Notes: generated from the sequence alone by a model not told the origin. Shown: positions 42,590 to 51,761, counted from the stretch's first letter. The stretch: DNA of 64,000 bases from JAHEEL01 sp963700375 (GCA_963700375.1 CAVOXF010000006.1:1-64000); one strand, 5' to 3'. Made by a program: numbers and translations.

Positions 42590-43654
42590 CTACTCCGTCG
42601 CCTCGTCCGAAGCCTCGACTTCTTCGACTTCCTTGGCGTCTTCTACCTCGTCGTCATCGATTATGCCAACGGCCCGCATCACCTGATCCTGGAGCTGAAC
42701 CGAGAGTTGAGGGTTCTCGCGGAGGAACTGTTTGGCCTTCTCACGGCCCTGACCGAGTTGATCACCGTCATAGGTGTACCACGCACCGGCCTTCTTGACG
42801 ATGCCCTCTTCGACCGCCACGTCGAGGAGGCTGCCCTCCCGAGAGATGCCTTCGCCGAACATGATGTCGAACTCTGCCAGACGGAACGGCGGCGCGACCT
42901 TGTTCTTGACGATCTTGGTCCGCACCCGGTTTCCGACGTTGTCAGTACCGGACTTGATCGCCTCGATCCGGCGAATGTCGATACGTACGCTCGCGTAAAA
43001 CTTGAGGGCGCGTCCGCCAGGCGTCGTCTCAGGACTCCCGAACATCACGCCGATCTTCTCACGCAATTGGTTGATGAAGATGGCCGTGGTATGCGAGCGA
43101 TTGATCGAGCCGGCAAGCTTGCGCAGTGCCTGCGACATGAGTCTGGCTTGAAGGCCCACGTGCGTGTCGCCCATGTCACCCTCGAGTTCGGCTCGAGGCA
43201 CCAGTGCCGCGACCGAATCGATCACAACGACATCGAGCGCACCGGAGCGGATCAGCATGTCCGTGATCTCGAGAGCTTGTTCACCCGTGTCCGGCTGCGA
43301 AATCAAGAGCTCGTCGACATCCACGCCGATAGCTCTCGCATAGATGGGGTCGAGCGCGTGCTCCGCATCGATGAACGCTGCCAGACCGCCGTTGCGCTGG
43401 GCTTCGGCGACGATATGCAGTGCCAAGCTCGTCTTGCCGGAACTCTCCGGCCCGTAGATTTCCACGATCCGGCCACGCGGCACGCCGCCGATGCCGAGGG
43501 CGAGATCGAGCGAGAGCGCCCCGGTGGGGATGACGTCCATCTTGCGGATCTCTTCATCGCCCATCCGCATGATGGCGCCGGTTCCGAACTGCCGCTCGAT
43601 CTGCGACATGGCCATTTCGAGGTTCTTGTCCCGGTCGGTCCCATCTTGAGCCAC
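42590..43654 (-). CDS. recA: Recombinase RecA
   Basis: RecA forms filaments on single-stranded DNA, drives homologous recombination and activates LexA cleavage. The 354-residue protein has Walker A GPESSGKT (68-75), DAEHALDPIYARAIGVD, Walker B LDVVVIDSVAAL, the L2 region GVMFGSPETTPGGRALKFYASVR and an acidic C-terminal tail. It starts at a GTG at 43654 with AAAGGAG 6 nt upstream. A LexA box lies about 100 bp upstream. recX does not follow; rny does, 223 bp downstream. Confidence 0.97.
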   Translation of the reverse strand: MAQDGTDRDKNLEMAMSQIERQFGTGAIMRMGDEEIRKMDVIPTGALSLDLALGIGGVPRGRIVEIYGPESSGKTSLALHIVAEAQRNGGLAAFIDAEHALDPIYARAIGVDVDELLISQPDTGEQALEITDMLIRSGALDVVVIDSVAALVPRAELEGDMGDTHVGLQARLMSQALRKLAGSINRSHTTAIFINQLREKIGVMFGSPETTPGGRALKFYASVRIDIRRIEAIKSGTDNVGNRVRTKIVKNKVAPPFRLAEFDIMFGEGISREGSLLDVAVEEGIVKKAGAWYTYDGDQLGQGREKAKQFLRENPQLSVQLQDQVMRAVGIIDDDEVEDAKEVEEVEASDEATE

Positions 43655-43757
43655 GATGTCTCCTTTTTCGACTGACCCGCAAGGTACCGGGCGCCTGTGA
43701 CAGATTCTGTGTCGCGAACAACAACGATGCTATTCGCGATTCCGGGCGTAGCCTAGG

Positions 43758-43771
43758 CGAACATCTGTTCG
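43758..43771. promoter_or_regulatory. LexA box upstream of recA
   Basis: CGAACATCTGTTCG matches the SOS consensus exactly and is identical to the first box at 33997. It lies 104 bp upstream of the recA GTG codon. Confidence 0.9.
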
Positions 43772-43854
43772 ATGTCGAGGAACTCGATCGTGGAAGCACT
43801 TCGGCTGGGGTTGCTCGATTCTCCGGAGCCCGAGCGGACGCCCCCCGCTCGCCC

Positions 43855-43993
43855 GTGACGCTGCGAACCCAGGGTTCTCCGCCTCGTATATGACGCCGAC
43901 TGCCCGCGGAACGAACTAGAGCAATGAGTGATCCGATTCGGTGGGCTCACGGCGCCAAATAGAAAGCCGAGAACCCTGGGTTCGTAACGTCAC
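43855..43993. repeat. Palindromic interspersed repeat, copy A
   Basis: This 139-bp imperfect palindrome is bounded by inverted ends GTGACGCTGCGAACCCAGGG and its near-complement at 43974-43993. The arms continue to match, with mismatches, almost to the centre. The reverse complement of the repeat at 61383-61515 matches it at roughly nine of ten positions. The right end coincides with the TGA stop (43990-43992) of the cyclase gene. There is no open frame, so it looks like a MITE or REPIN-type element. Confidence 0.85.
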
Positions 43994-44826
43994 GAACCGG
44001 GTGACTTGGTGATTGGCACCTCGAAGAGGCGGACCGGATCGTCGAATCCCTTCAAGGCAATCGGACCCCGATCCTGGAACTGGATCAGCTTCCCAACCGA
44101 GAGCTCCCGCACGGCGCTCGAGACGAGGATCTGGCCGGGCTCGGCGTGCGCGCAGATCCGGGAGGCCAGGTTCACGGCGGCACCGAAGAGGTCCTCGTGC
44201 TGACTCACCGGTTCGCCGGCGCTGATCCCGATACGCACACGCCCGACAGCGGATTCGCCGTTCGCCGGCCCGCCGAACGCTCGCTGGATCTCCTGCGCGC
44301 ATTCGACGGCCCGGCTGACGTAGTTGAACGATGCGAAGATGCCGTCCCCGGTGTGCTTGACCTCCCTGCCGCCGTACGTGGAGAGCGCCTCCCGGACGAT
44401 GCGATCGTGGTGAGCGAGCAACTCGAGCGCCTTCCCGTCGCCTTCGCGGGAGCTGACCTCCGTCGATCCGACCAGGTCGGTGAACATGATCGCCCGAAGA
44501 CCGCTATCGAGTTCGGAGTCCGCACCGCGTGCGATGTCCGGAACGTTCTTCTCCCAGTCGCCCATGAAAAGGCTCACGGTCGGCTTCTCGACCTCGACCA
44601 TGTTGTGCGGCACCAGGCCATGCGATTGCTTGTGAACGGCGATCGCCGCCTCTTTCGACGGTGCGTCGACCAGGCAGAAGGCCGTGCCGTCGGGGCTGTT
44701 GAACCAGTAGGTAAGGAAGTGCACTCCGTACTCGTCCTGGATCTCGAGGTCGCGCTGGTGGGCGCCCTTGATGTCTTGCTCGGTGACATCGCCCAGGTCA
44801 TTGTGGACATCCATGAAGATCGGCAT
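43990..44826 (-). CDS. DUF4242-like domain plus class III adenylate/guanylate cyclase
   Basis: This 278-residue cytosolic protein combines two domains. Residues 1-90 resemble DUF4242/nickel-responsive SCO4226-like ferredoxin folds (PIFMDVHNDLGDVTEQDIKGAHQRDL..., GTAFCLVDAPSKEAAIAVHKQSHG). Residues about 112-278 form a class III nucleotide cyclase catalytic domain: RAIMFTDLVGSTEVSSR with metal-binding Asp, VKHTGDGIFASF, RIGISAGEP, GAAVNLASRICAHAEPGQILVSS. The N-terminal domain may be the sensor. The ATG at 44826 is used; a GTG lies one codon upstream. The stop codon forms the edge of the palindromic repeat. Confidence 0.85.
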   Translation of the reverse strand: MPIFMDVHNDLGDVTEQDIKGAHQRDLEIQDEYGVHFLTYWFNSPDGTAFCLVDAPSKEAAIAVHKQSHGLVPHNMVEVEKPTVSLFMGDWEKNVPDIARGADSELDSGLRAIMFTDLVGSTEVSSREGDGKALELLAHHDRIVREALSTYGGREVKHTGDGIFASFNYVSRAVECAQEIQRAFGGPANGESAVGRVRIGISAGEPVSQHEDLFGAAVNLASRICAHAEPGQILVSSAVRELSVGKLIQFQDRGPIALKGFDDPVRLFEVPITKSPGS

Positions 44827-45024
44827 CACGCAACCCTATCAACCGCCCCCATCGAATGGACGGGCATCCCCCGGCCGCCGGTCGTTCGGCGATCGGGACG
44901 ATGGCCTCTGGCCCCGCCTTGATTCCCGGAGCAAGATTGCCGCTGGCCGGAGAAGGTGACGCCCGCGTTGAGCGCGGCGTGCAAACCGCTCTCAACCTGA
45001 AATCACACCTGTGGAGGAGATTCC

Positions 45025-45879
45025 GTGGACACCAACGCTCAGCGACCCAGCAGGTGGCTCTGGCTGTCGGTCCCGATCGCCGTGTTGGGCGGCGTTGCAT
45101 CAGCCGTCGGAATCCTGTTCGAGAGCACCTACGAACGCGACACCGAGAACTTCGGCGTGCAAGCCGTGTCACAGGACTACGTCACACTCCTCATCGCGCT
45201 CCCCGCGGTTCTGGTTCTCGGATGGCTGGCCTGGCGCGGCTCGTTCGTCGCACGTCTCATGTGGCACGGTGCTGCGTTCTACTTCGTCTACACGTACACG
45301 ATCGCGGCGTTCATGGTGCAGTTCAACGCCATGTTCCTCGTCTACACGACGCTACTGGCGTGCTCGATCTTCGCCCTCGTTGGTGGCCTGGCGACGCTCG
45401 GCTGGCCAGTCGACCAATCCGCCTTCGGACGATCGTGGCCGCGTCGGAGCGTGGTCGCATTCCTGAGCGTGGTCGTCATTGTGTTCCTGTTCTTGTGGTT
45501 GTCCGACATCATCCCGGCGCTCATCGGCGGAGCGCAACCGGATAGTCTCGCCGAATCTGCGACGCCGACCAACGGTGTCGAGGTGCTCGATCTCTCCCTC
45601 CTGTTGCCCGGTGGAGCACTCATCGCCTACTGGGTGTGGAGGTCCGAGCCGCGCGGATTTGTGTTCGCGACAGGATTGGTCACCTACATTGCGCTCCTCG
45701 GCCTGGCACTCGTGGCGATGATCGCGGGCCTCGTTCGCGCCGACCTGTCGGGCGATGCCGCGGTGAGCGTTGTGTTCGTCCTCGCCGCGACAACAGCCGC
45801 CGTCCTCCTGTTCTTCATGGTTCGGTCGATGCGGCGCACGTCCGCCAGCTCTCGCGCTGCTCCCGATTCCAGCTCGTAG
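45025..45879 (+). CDS. Polytopic membrane protein of unknown function
   Basis: This 284-residue protein is mostly hydrophobic, with about seven helices (for example WLWLSVPIAVLGGVASAVGIL, TLLIALPAVLVLGWLAW, VVAFLSVVVIVFLFLWL and AVSVVFVLAATTAAVLLFFMV) and a short Ser/Ala-rich tail. GGAGGAG lies 7 nt before the GTG at 45025. No family was recognised. It diverges from the cyclase gene. Confidence 0.68.
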   Translation: MDTNAQRPSRWLWLSVPIAVLGGVASAVGILFESTYERDTENFGVQAVSQDYVTLLIALPAVLVLGWLAWRGSFVARLMWHGAAFYFVYTYTIAAFMVQFNAMFLVYTTLLACSIFALVGGLATLGWPVDQSAFGRSWPRRSVVAFLSVVVIVFLFLWLSDIIPALIGGAQPDSLAESATPTNGVEVLDLSLLLPGGALIAYWVWRSEPRGFVFATGLVTYIALLGLALVAMIAGLVRADLSGDAAVSVVFVLAATTAAVLLFFMVRSMRRTSASSRAAPDSSS

Positions 45880-45934
45880 AGGGACGCCCGAACGGTCGGT
45901 GCCGTCGGCGAAGTCGACACGTCACGGCACCGAA

Positions 45935-46733
45935 TCAGGGGGCGGTTCCGCTGGCGGCGAATATGCGGTGGGGAACGATGAGCGTGCCTGGGAATTCGGC
46001 GGCGAGCATGTCTGCGAGTTCGCGGTCGAACCGCTCGACAGCCTCGTCGCTCAACGCGGCGCCCACACCGTTGCAGGTGCGCACGCGCCCGCGCCACGCC
46101 ACGTGGCTGAACGGCACATCGACCGTGTAGCCGAACGTCTCCACGTCACGGAATCGTGCGTGATCGAGCGCCTCCACCTGCTCGGGATGAATGCCTCGCC
46201 ACCCGGCCTTGGGCCAGCCGGGGTTGTGGTCGAGGATGAGTTCCTCGGTGCGTTCGGCCACGCTTCCCGGCAGCGGCGAGGTAGCTGAAGTTGCAGATCA
46301 GGAGCCGGCCACCTGGGGCGAGTATGCGGAGGGCCTCTCGGGTGGCGTCATCCGAGTCGAACCACCACCAGCACTGCCCCGCGCTCGCGAGGTCGTAGGC
46401 ATCGTCTTGCAGGCCCGTCTGCTCTGCCCTCCCAGCCACGAACCGCACCGGTAGTCCAGCGGCCGCTGCGCGCCTTCGAGCAACCTCAAGGAGCTCGGGC
46501 GAGAGATCGAGGCCGGTGACGTCAAGGCCGCGGGCGGCGAAACCCAAGGCGAGGGATCCGGTCCCCGTTCCGAGGTCAACGACACGCTGTCCCGGTTCTA
46601 TCCATCGAGCTTCCGCCAGCCGGTCGAAGAAGGCCGCCGGGAAGCCGGGACGGTGTCGGTCGTAGTCATCAGCGGCCCTGCCGAAGTCGATCGACCGGCC
46701 GGTGTGGTCCTCGATCTGGGGGCCGTAGGTCAT
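45935..46733 (-). pseudogene. Class I SAM-dependent methyltransferase with a frameshift
   Basis: The ATG at 46733 opens a methyltransferase of the Methyltransf_11 type: FGRAADDYDRHRPGFP, then motif I VVDLGTGTGSLALGFAARG, LDLSPELLEVA, and SAGQCWWWFDSDDATREALRILAPGG. After ICNFSYL near 46273 the frame is lost. The expected C-terminus continues one base off as SPLPGSVAERTEELILDHNPGWPKAGWRG to VPHRIFAASGTAP. A single indel would restore about 265 residues. It is either a recent pseudogene or an assembly error. Confidence 0.8.
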
Positions 46734-47052
46734 GGTCGCAATCTACCCGGCCGCCACTCGGACGGCGGCCAGCCATCGCCCCGTCGGGCGGCGGGCGACC
46801 CGACTCTCTCCGGACACTCGCTGCCGCGTGCGGAACGCTCTGGAAACCTCGACCACGCGCACCCGGCGAGATTCCATTGGAAATCCTTGGCCTCTCGCGG
46901 CTACGATCCTCGTTGGGGAGCGCACCCGAAGGCCGCAACTCCAGCGAGACCACAACTCTCGCCGTTGCCAAGTCGGCGGGTGCGCCTCTTTGTGGGCAGG
47001 TCGACCCAGCCGCCGCGAATTCGCGCCTCGCACCGTCGCTACAGTCCCTTTG
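46734..47052. other. Intergenic region containing a long hairpin
   Basis: No gene is visible in this 319-bp gap between the divergent methyltransferase remnant and the HAD phosphatase. Its main feature is the nested hairpin at 46920-46985, listed separately. Confidence 0.5.
46920..46985. ncRNA. Candidate structured RNA or palindromic element
   Basis: This 66-nt stretch has four nested, collinear stems: GCGCACCC with GGGTGCGC, GCC with GGC, GCAAC with GTTGC and GCGAGA with TCTCGC, closing a 7-nt loop. It sits 67 bp upstream of the HAD phosphatase start. No known riboswitch was recognised. It could be an attenuator, a small RNA or a dispersed palindromic repeat. Confidence 0.35.
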
Positions 47053-47685
47053 ATGGACCTCGACTCAATTCAAGCGGTGCTCTGTGACATGGACGGGACG
47101 CTGGTCGACTCCGATGACTCGGTTGATCGTGCCTGGATCACGTGGTCGCATCGATATGGCGTCGACCCGGACGCTGCTCTCGCCATCGCCCACGGGGCGC
47201 CGGCCGACGTGACGGTTCGCAGGCTACGACCGGACCTCACCGACGCGCAGGTGGCCGATGCCGCCGCGGACCAATTGCGGATGCAATACGAAGACCTCGG
47301 TGACGTCGTTCCGACACAAGGAGCACTCAGACTCGTCGAAGCCCTCGATCGGCGAGCACTCGGTTGGGCCGTCGTCACGAGTGCGGACCGGCAGCTTGCC
47401 GCAACCCGCCTCGAACGCGTCGGCATTTCACCGCCAGTGCTCGTAACCGTCGAGGACGTAGTCGCAGGCAAGCCGGATCCCGAGGGCTATCTCCGCGCCG
47501 CCGCGCTGCTAGGCGTGCCGCCGGAGCGATGCCTTGTGGTCGAGGACACCGACGTCGGCCTGCAGGCAGGACGTTCCGCGGGAGCCAGGACGGCTGGGCT
47601 CAAGGGGCTCGATGCCGACCTCCGGCTGAACAATCCGGGGGAACTCGCCGACCTCCTCTCGGCTGTGACACCCGACCCGGCCTAG
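47053..47685 (+). CDS. HAD-superfamily phosphatase (subfamily IA)
   Basis: This 210-residue sugar-phosphatase or beta-phosphoglucomutase-like HAD protein has motif I VLCDMDGTLVDSD, motif II VVTSADRQ, the Lys motif VVAGKPDPEGYLRAA and the motif IV region CLVVEDTDVGLQAGRSAGARTAG. The cap helices between motifs I and II suit small phosphosugars, but the substrate cannot be told. The ATG at 47053 is preferred as it precedes motif I by a few residues. It converges with the acetyltransferase gene. Confidence 0.87.
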   Translation: MDLDSIQAVLCDMDGTLVDSDDSVDRAWITWSHRYGVDPDAALAIAHGAPADVTVRRLRPDLTDAQVADAAADQLRMQYEDLGDVVPTQGALRLVEALDRRALGWAVVTSADRQLAATRLERVGISPPVLVTVEDVVAGKPDPEGYLRAAALLGVPPERCLVVEDTDVGLQAGRSAGARTAGLKGLDADLRLNNPGELADLLSAVTPDPA

Positions 47686-47698
47686 CGGAGCACCCGGC

Positions 47699-48604
47699 TC
47701 AGAAGGCGAGGAACGTCACGAGTTCGCCCTCGTCTTGCTCGCCGGTGTCGACGAACCCGAGTGCGTGATAGAACGGGCCGGGTCCGCCGGCAATCGGTTC
47801 GTAGCTCGTGGAGAGACCCGTGGCCCCCGGCCGGGTACGGACGTAGTCGATGACGAGATCGATCGCCCTGCGGCCGAAGCCCCTCCCCTGAAAGCGCCGG
47901 TCGATCATGAAACGCCACAAGGAGTACTCGGGGGCATCGGGATCATCGAAGACGAGCAGATAGCCGACAGCGGTTTCATCGGCGTAGACCGCCCGCGTCC
48001 ACGCCTTCGGCGCGACGGCGTACTGGGCGAGCGAGACGGCATTCGGGGCAACCAGCGATTGCTGATGCGGGGCAACATCGAGACCGGTCACAGCCAGGAC
48101 GTTCTCCTGGTCGATCTCGCGGAGCGTCACTACTGCGGAGCGATCGGGACCAGCCGGGGTCTCGTGCTCCCGCCCAATCACCTTGTGGAATCGCACCACG
48201 GGCCGGCGCTCCTCGAATCCGTTCGCTCGGTGAGCACGGCGGGAGGCTTCGTTGTCCGCCTGGGCGTCCGAGGCCAGTTCGGTCGCCCCCCGTTCACGCG
48301 CCCAGTCCTCCGCGGCATCGAGGAGGCGACTTCCGATCCCGGATCGCCGGCAGCCTTCATCGACCCACCAGGCTTCGAGGTATCCGACCGGTGACGAGGT
48401 GCATCCCGCTGCGCGCTCGTGCATGCTCACTTCGGCGAAACCCACCAGGACGCCGTCGACATCGGCCACAACTACGCCGGTTTCTCCCCGAATCCAATGC
48501 GCGATCTCATCCGTCAACTCGGACTTCCCGACCTCTGGCCAGAGTTCGTGCCGCATGTCGATCCATCGTTCGACATCTTCGATGGTGAGTGCTCGAATCT
48601 GCAT
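47699..48604 (-). CDS. Tandem GNAT acetyltransferase
   Basis: This 301-residue protein has two GNAT domains. Residues 1-148 resemble the AAC(6')-type aminoglycoside acetyltransferases: WIDMRHELWPE, LEAWWVDEGCRRSGIGSRLLDAAEDWARERG, LASDAQADNEASRRAHRANGFEE. Residues about 155-301 resemble the spermine/spermidine-type GNAT fold: WRFMIDRRFQGRGFGRRAIDLVIDYVR, FYHALGFVDTGE. Both keep the acetyl-CoA pyrophosphate loop (R/Q-x2-G-x-G/A). Substrates may be amines or antibiotics; resistance activity is only a family-based possibility. Confidence 0.85.
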   Translation of the reverse strand: MQIRALTIEDVERWIDMRHELWPEVGKSELTDEIAHWIRGETGVVVADVDGVLVGFAEVSMHERAAGCTSSPVGYLEAWWVDEGCRRSGIGSRLLDAAEDWARERGATELASDAQADNEASRRAHRANGFEERRPVVRFHKVIGREHETPAGPDRSAVVTLREIDQENVLAVTGLDVAPHQQSLVAPNAVSLAQYAVAPKAWTRAVYADETAVGYLLVFDDPDAPEYSLWRFMIDRRFQGRGFGRRAIDLVIDYVRTRPGATGLSTSYEPIAGGPGPFYHALGFVDTGEQDEGELVTFLAF

Positions 48605-48655
48605 CCGGTCAGCGTACCGAGCCGGGCCGAGGTGGCCACCCGAACAGACGGGAGT

Positions 48656-49198
48656 TCAGAGCATGACCGAATCGACCGCTTCGTACGTGGCGCCGTCCCG
48701 GCCGAGGTGGCTTCGGAACAACGTAAGGCGGTCGACGTCCATTGAGAGGGGGAAGCGGGGTACACGGTCGACGAGCGCAGCGACGTTCGTCGGCGGGCGG
48801 ATCCTCGAGAGGGTCAGGTGGGGGTGGAATGGCCGATCCTCGGGATCGAACCCAGCCATCTGCGCCGCAACCTCGCAATGCTCCGCCATGCTCGAGAGGT
48901 GTTCGGCACCGCGGGCGATCCCGAGCCAGAGAACGCTCGCCCTCGATGGCTTCGGAAAGGCCCCCAGCACCCCGAACCCCATCACGAACGGCTCGACGGC
49001 CAGATGCTCATCGAGGAATTCGAGTACGCGGTCCCTCTGGAGAGCGGTCGCGCTCCCGAGGAATCGGATTGTGACGTGCCACTTCTCAGGCGGCGCGGGA
49101 CGCCCTGGAAGCCGCATGGTCGCCTCGGTCAAGAACGCTGCAAGGCCGTGCGCCACCTCATCGGTCAGAGCGACCGCGAGGAACAGGCGGTCGGTCAA
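48656..49198 (-). CDS. thpR: RNA 2',3'-cyclic phosphodiesterase (ThpR)
   Basis: This 2H-phosphoesterase, formerly 2'-5' RNA ligase, is 180 residues long. Its two catalytic HxTx motifs are HVTIRF (near residue 41) and HLTLSR (near 128). It starts at TTG 49198, which overlaps the cinA stop as TTGA, implying translational coupling. The N-terminus MTDRLFLAVALTDEV is typical. Association with cinA and rimO in one overlapping run suggests a conserved operon. Confidence 0.9.
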   Translation of the reverse strand: MTDRLFLAVALTDEVAHGLAAFLTEATMRLPGRPAPPEKWHVTIRFLGSATALQRDRVLEFLDEHLAVEPFVMGFGVLGAFPKPSRASVLWLGIARGAEHLSSMAEHCEVAAQMAGFDPEDRPFHPHLTLSRIRPPTNVAALVDRVPRFPLSMDVDRLTLFRSHLGRDGATYEAVDSVML

Positions 49199-50439
49199 CC
49201 TGTTCCCCGGTCAACAGCCTGGAGAGAGCGGCGCAGCAGTTGGAGCGATGCCGTGGTGGCGAAGGTTCGGACACGCTCACGGTCGCCGGGCATCCGGAGG
49301 GTTCGGAGGTTCGTGCCGTCGGGCGTGGCAACGGCAACCACGACCGTTCCGACGGGTTGCTCCTGTGGATCGGGACCGGCCGACCCGGTAATCCCCACGG
49401 CCACATCGACTCCGAGAGCCGAACGGGCGCCCTCCGCCATGGCGGCGCAGACCGCTTCGCTCACAACGCCGTGCGTTGCGATCAAGCCGGAGGGAACGCC
49501 GAGACGGGCTTCCTTGAGATCCGTTGCGTAGGCCACGATCGACCCACGGAACACCCGGCTTGCGCCCGGCACGGACGTGATCCGAGCGGCGACCAGTCCG
49601 CCGGTCGCGGACTCCGCCGTGCCCAGGGTCCAGCCTCGCTCTTCGAGCAGTCGGAGGACGACGACTTCGATCGTGTCGCCATCGGCACCGAACACCAAGC
49701 TCCCAAGACGAGAACGCACCTCGGTTTCGATCGGTGCGATGAGATCGCCTGCCGCTATCTCCGTTTCGGCCTTCGCGGTGATCCGAACCTTGATCTCCCC
49801 GCCTGAAGCGAGGAAGGCGAGCGACGGATTCGTCGAAGCGTCGTAGAGGTCGCTGAGTTGCTCCCCGATTGCCGATTCGGACTCGCCCCACGTGCGGATC
49901 AGCCGGCTGACCACAACCGATTGATCACCACCTCGCAGGAATGGGATGACGTCCTCATCGAGCATCTGGATCATCTCGGCTGGAACCCCCGGGAGAGCGA
50001 TTACCCAGGTGTCCCCGATCTGCATCCGGATTCCCGGAGCGGTCCCTTTGGGGTTGGGTATCAGCGTCGACCCGGCCGGCCGCTCGGCCTGACGGAGATT
50101 CGACTCCGGCATCACGCGACCGCGCAACTCCCACCGTTCCCGTAGGCGATCTGCCTGGTCGGCGTCGAAGATCAAAGCGACTCCGCCGGCCCGCGCCATC
50201 GCTTCGCGGGTGAGATCGTCCCGAGTCGGCCCGAGCCCACCGGTGATGATGACCGCGTCCGACCTGGAACATGCCGCGGCGAGCGCGTCGACGATCCGCT
50301 CGTCGTTGTCGCCGACGACGGTCTGCTGATAGTGATCGAGTCCGGCGTCGGCAAGACGCTCGCCGATCCGCGTGGCGTTGGAGTTGACGATCTGGCCGAG
50401 CAGGAGTTCGGTCCCGATGGCGAGGACTTCAACGATCAT
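49195..50439 (-). CDS. cinA: CinA-family nicotinamide-nucleotide amidohydrolase
   Basis: This 414-residue two-domain CinA has an N-terminal MoaB-like (COG1058, ADP-ribose pyrophosphatase-type) domain (EVLAIGTELLLGQIVNSNA, ITGGLGPTRDDLTREA, PNPKGTAPG). The C-terminal PncC domain deamidates nicotinamide mononucleotide (TAESATGGLVAARITSVPGASRVFRGSIVAYA, GITGSAGPD, PVGTVVVAVA). It serves NAD recycling. ATG 50439 overlaps the rimO stop as ATGA, and its own stop overlaps the thpR start. In many Actinobacteria it lies near recA; here it is 5.5 kb away. Confidence 0.94.
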   Translation of the reverse strand: MIVEVLAIGTELLLGQIVNSNATRIGERLADAGLDHYQQTVVGDNDERIVDALAAACSRSDAVIITGGLGPTRDDLTREAMARAGGVALIFDADQADRLRERWELRGRVMPESNLRQAERPAGSTLIPNPKGTAPGIRMQIGDTWVIALPGVPAEMIQMLDEDVIPFLRGGDQSVVVSRLIRTWGESESAIGEQLSDLYDASTNPSLAFLASGGEIKVRITAKAETEIAAGDLIAPIETEVRSRLGSLVFGADGDTIEVVVLRLLEERGWTLGTAESATGGLVAARITSVPGASRVFRGSIVAYATDLKEARLGVPSGLIATHGVVSEAVCAAMAEGARSALGVDVAVGITGSAGPDPQEQPVGTVVVAVATPDGTNLRTLRMPGDRERVRTFATTASLQLLRRSLQAVDRGTG

Positions 50440-51761
50440 GCAGGACCCCGGACGATGCCATCGAGGTCGGTGCCGTACCCTCCGACGATCTCGACATTGA
50501 GCCAATCGCCCGGTGCACCGCGGTCGAGAAGGATCACACCATCGATCTCCGGAGCCTCTCGGTAGGAGCGCGCCACGGGCTGATCGTCCTCGACCTGGTC
50601 GACCACGACCGTGAGCGTGCGGCCGATCTGGTTCATCGTCCGTCCCGTCGTGACTTCGTCCTGGACTGCCTGGAGATGCCGGAGGCGACTCTGCTTCTCG
50701 CCTTCTGATACGCGAGATTCCATGGTCGCCGCCGCGGTGCCCTCCTCCGGTGAGTACGGGAAGAACCCGGCCCAATCCAGGTTCACGGCGGTGAGAAACT
50801 CCGCCAGTTCGTCGACGTCATCGTCGGCCTCACCCGGGAAGCCAACGATGAACGATGAACGCAGGGCGGCATCGGGGGCGGCGACACGGATGCGTTCGAT
50901 CAGTTCTCGGTGTTGCTCCCCCGACCCGGGCCGTTTCATCGCCCTCAACAGCCCTGCCGAGGCGTGCTGGAGCGACAGGTCGAAGTAGTTGGCGACGACC
51001 GGGTTCTCAGCCATCTCGGCGATCAAGTCCGGACGGATCTCCCTCGGGTAGAGGTAGTAGAGGCGGAGGCGCCGGAGGCCGTCAACCATCGTGGCGCTCC
51101 GCACGAGGTCGACGATTCCGGGGCCGTCGATATCGCGGCCGTACGCGGCGAGATCCTGAGCCACCAGCCCGATCTCCGCCACGCCGGCGGCCGCGAGTTC
51201 GGCAATCTCCTCCCTGATGTTCTCCGCGCTGCGCGACCGCTGCTTGCCGCGGAACTGCGGGATCGCGCAGAACGTGCACAGCTTGTCACACCCCTCGGCG
51301 GCCTTCACATAGGCGTATGGGGTCGTGGGCGTCGGCCGCCGGGTCTCGTAGAGGATGTCCATGTGCGACCGGCGTGTCGTACCGATGGTGATCGGCGTCC
51401 AGGTCGTCAGTGCGTCGAGGCGGTCGATGAGTTCCGAGTAGCGATCGAGACCGATCACGGCGTCCGCCTCGGGCAGGGCCTCGACGAGTTCCTGCTCGTA
51501 CCGCTGAGCCATGCACCCGATGACCACAAGACTGGCGTCGTCGCGTTTCGCGCCGGCGAGATCGAGGATCGTGTCGACGGATTCGCGCCGGGCCGGTTCG
51601 ATGAAGCCGCATGTGTTCACCATGACGACGTCGGCGGTCTCCGGACCCGTCGCTTCCGCGTAGCCGGCCGACGACAGCATTCCGCTGACCTTGTCGGAGT
51701 CGACCTGGTTCTTGGCACATCCGAGCGTCGTCAGCCAAACCGTTGGTGCAGTGGGATTCAT
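50436..51761 (-). CDS. rimO: Ribosomal protein S12 methylthiotransferase RimO
   Basis: RimO is a radical SAM enzyme that methylthiolates Asp of ribosomal protein S12. The 441-residue protein has TTLGCAKNQVDSDKVSG at the N-terminus, NTCGFIEPARRESVDTIL (RimO-typical rather than MiaB), IGCMAQRY, and the radical SAM motif EGCDKLCTFCAIPQFRGKQRSR. YYLYPREI and a C-terminal TRAM domain follow. It heads the rimO-cinA-thpR overlap operon. The window therefore holds both methylthiotransferases, MiaB and RimO. Confidence 0.95.
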   Translation of the reverse strand: MNPTAPTVWLTTLGCAKNQVDSDKVSGMLSSAGYAEATGPETADVVMVNTCGFIEPARRESVDTILDLAGAKRDDASLVVIGCMAQRYEQELVEALPEADAVIGLDRYSELIDRLDALTTWTPITIGTTRRSHMDILYETRRPTPTTPYAYVKAAEGCDKLCTFCAIPQFRGKQRSRSAENIREEIAELAAAGVAEIGLVAQDLAAYGRDIDGPGIVDLVRSATMVDGLRRLRLYYLYPREIRPDLIAEMAENPVVANYFDLSLQHASAGLLRAMKRPGSGEQHRELIERIRVAAPDAALRSSFIVGFPGEADDDVDELAEFLTAVNLDWAGFFPYSPEEGTAAATMESRVSEGEKQSRLRHLQAVQDEVTTGRTMNQIGRTLTVVVDQVEDDQPVARSYREAPEIDGVILLDRGAPGDWLNVEIVGGYGTDLDGIVRGPA

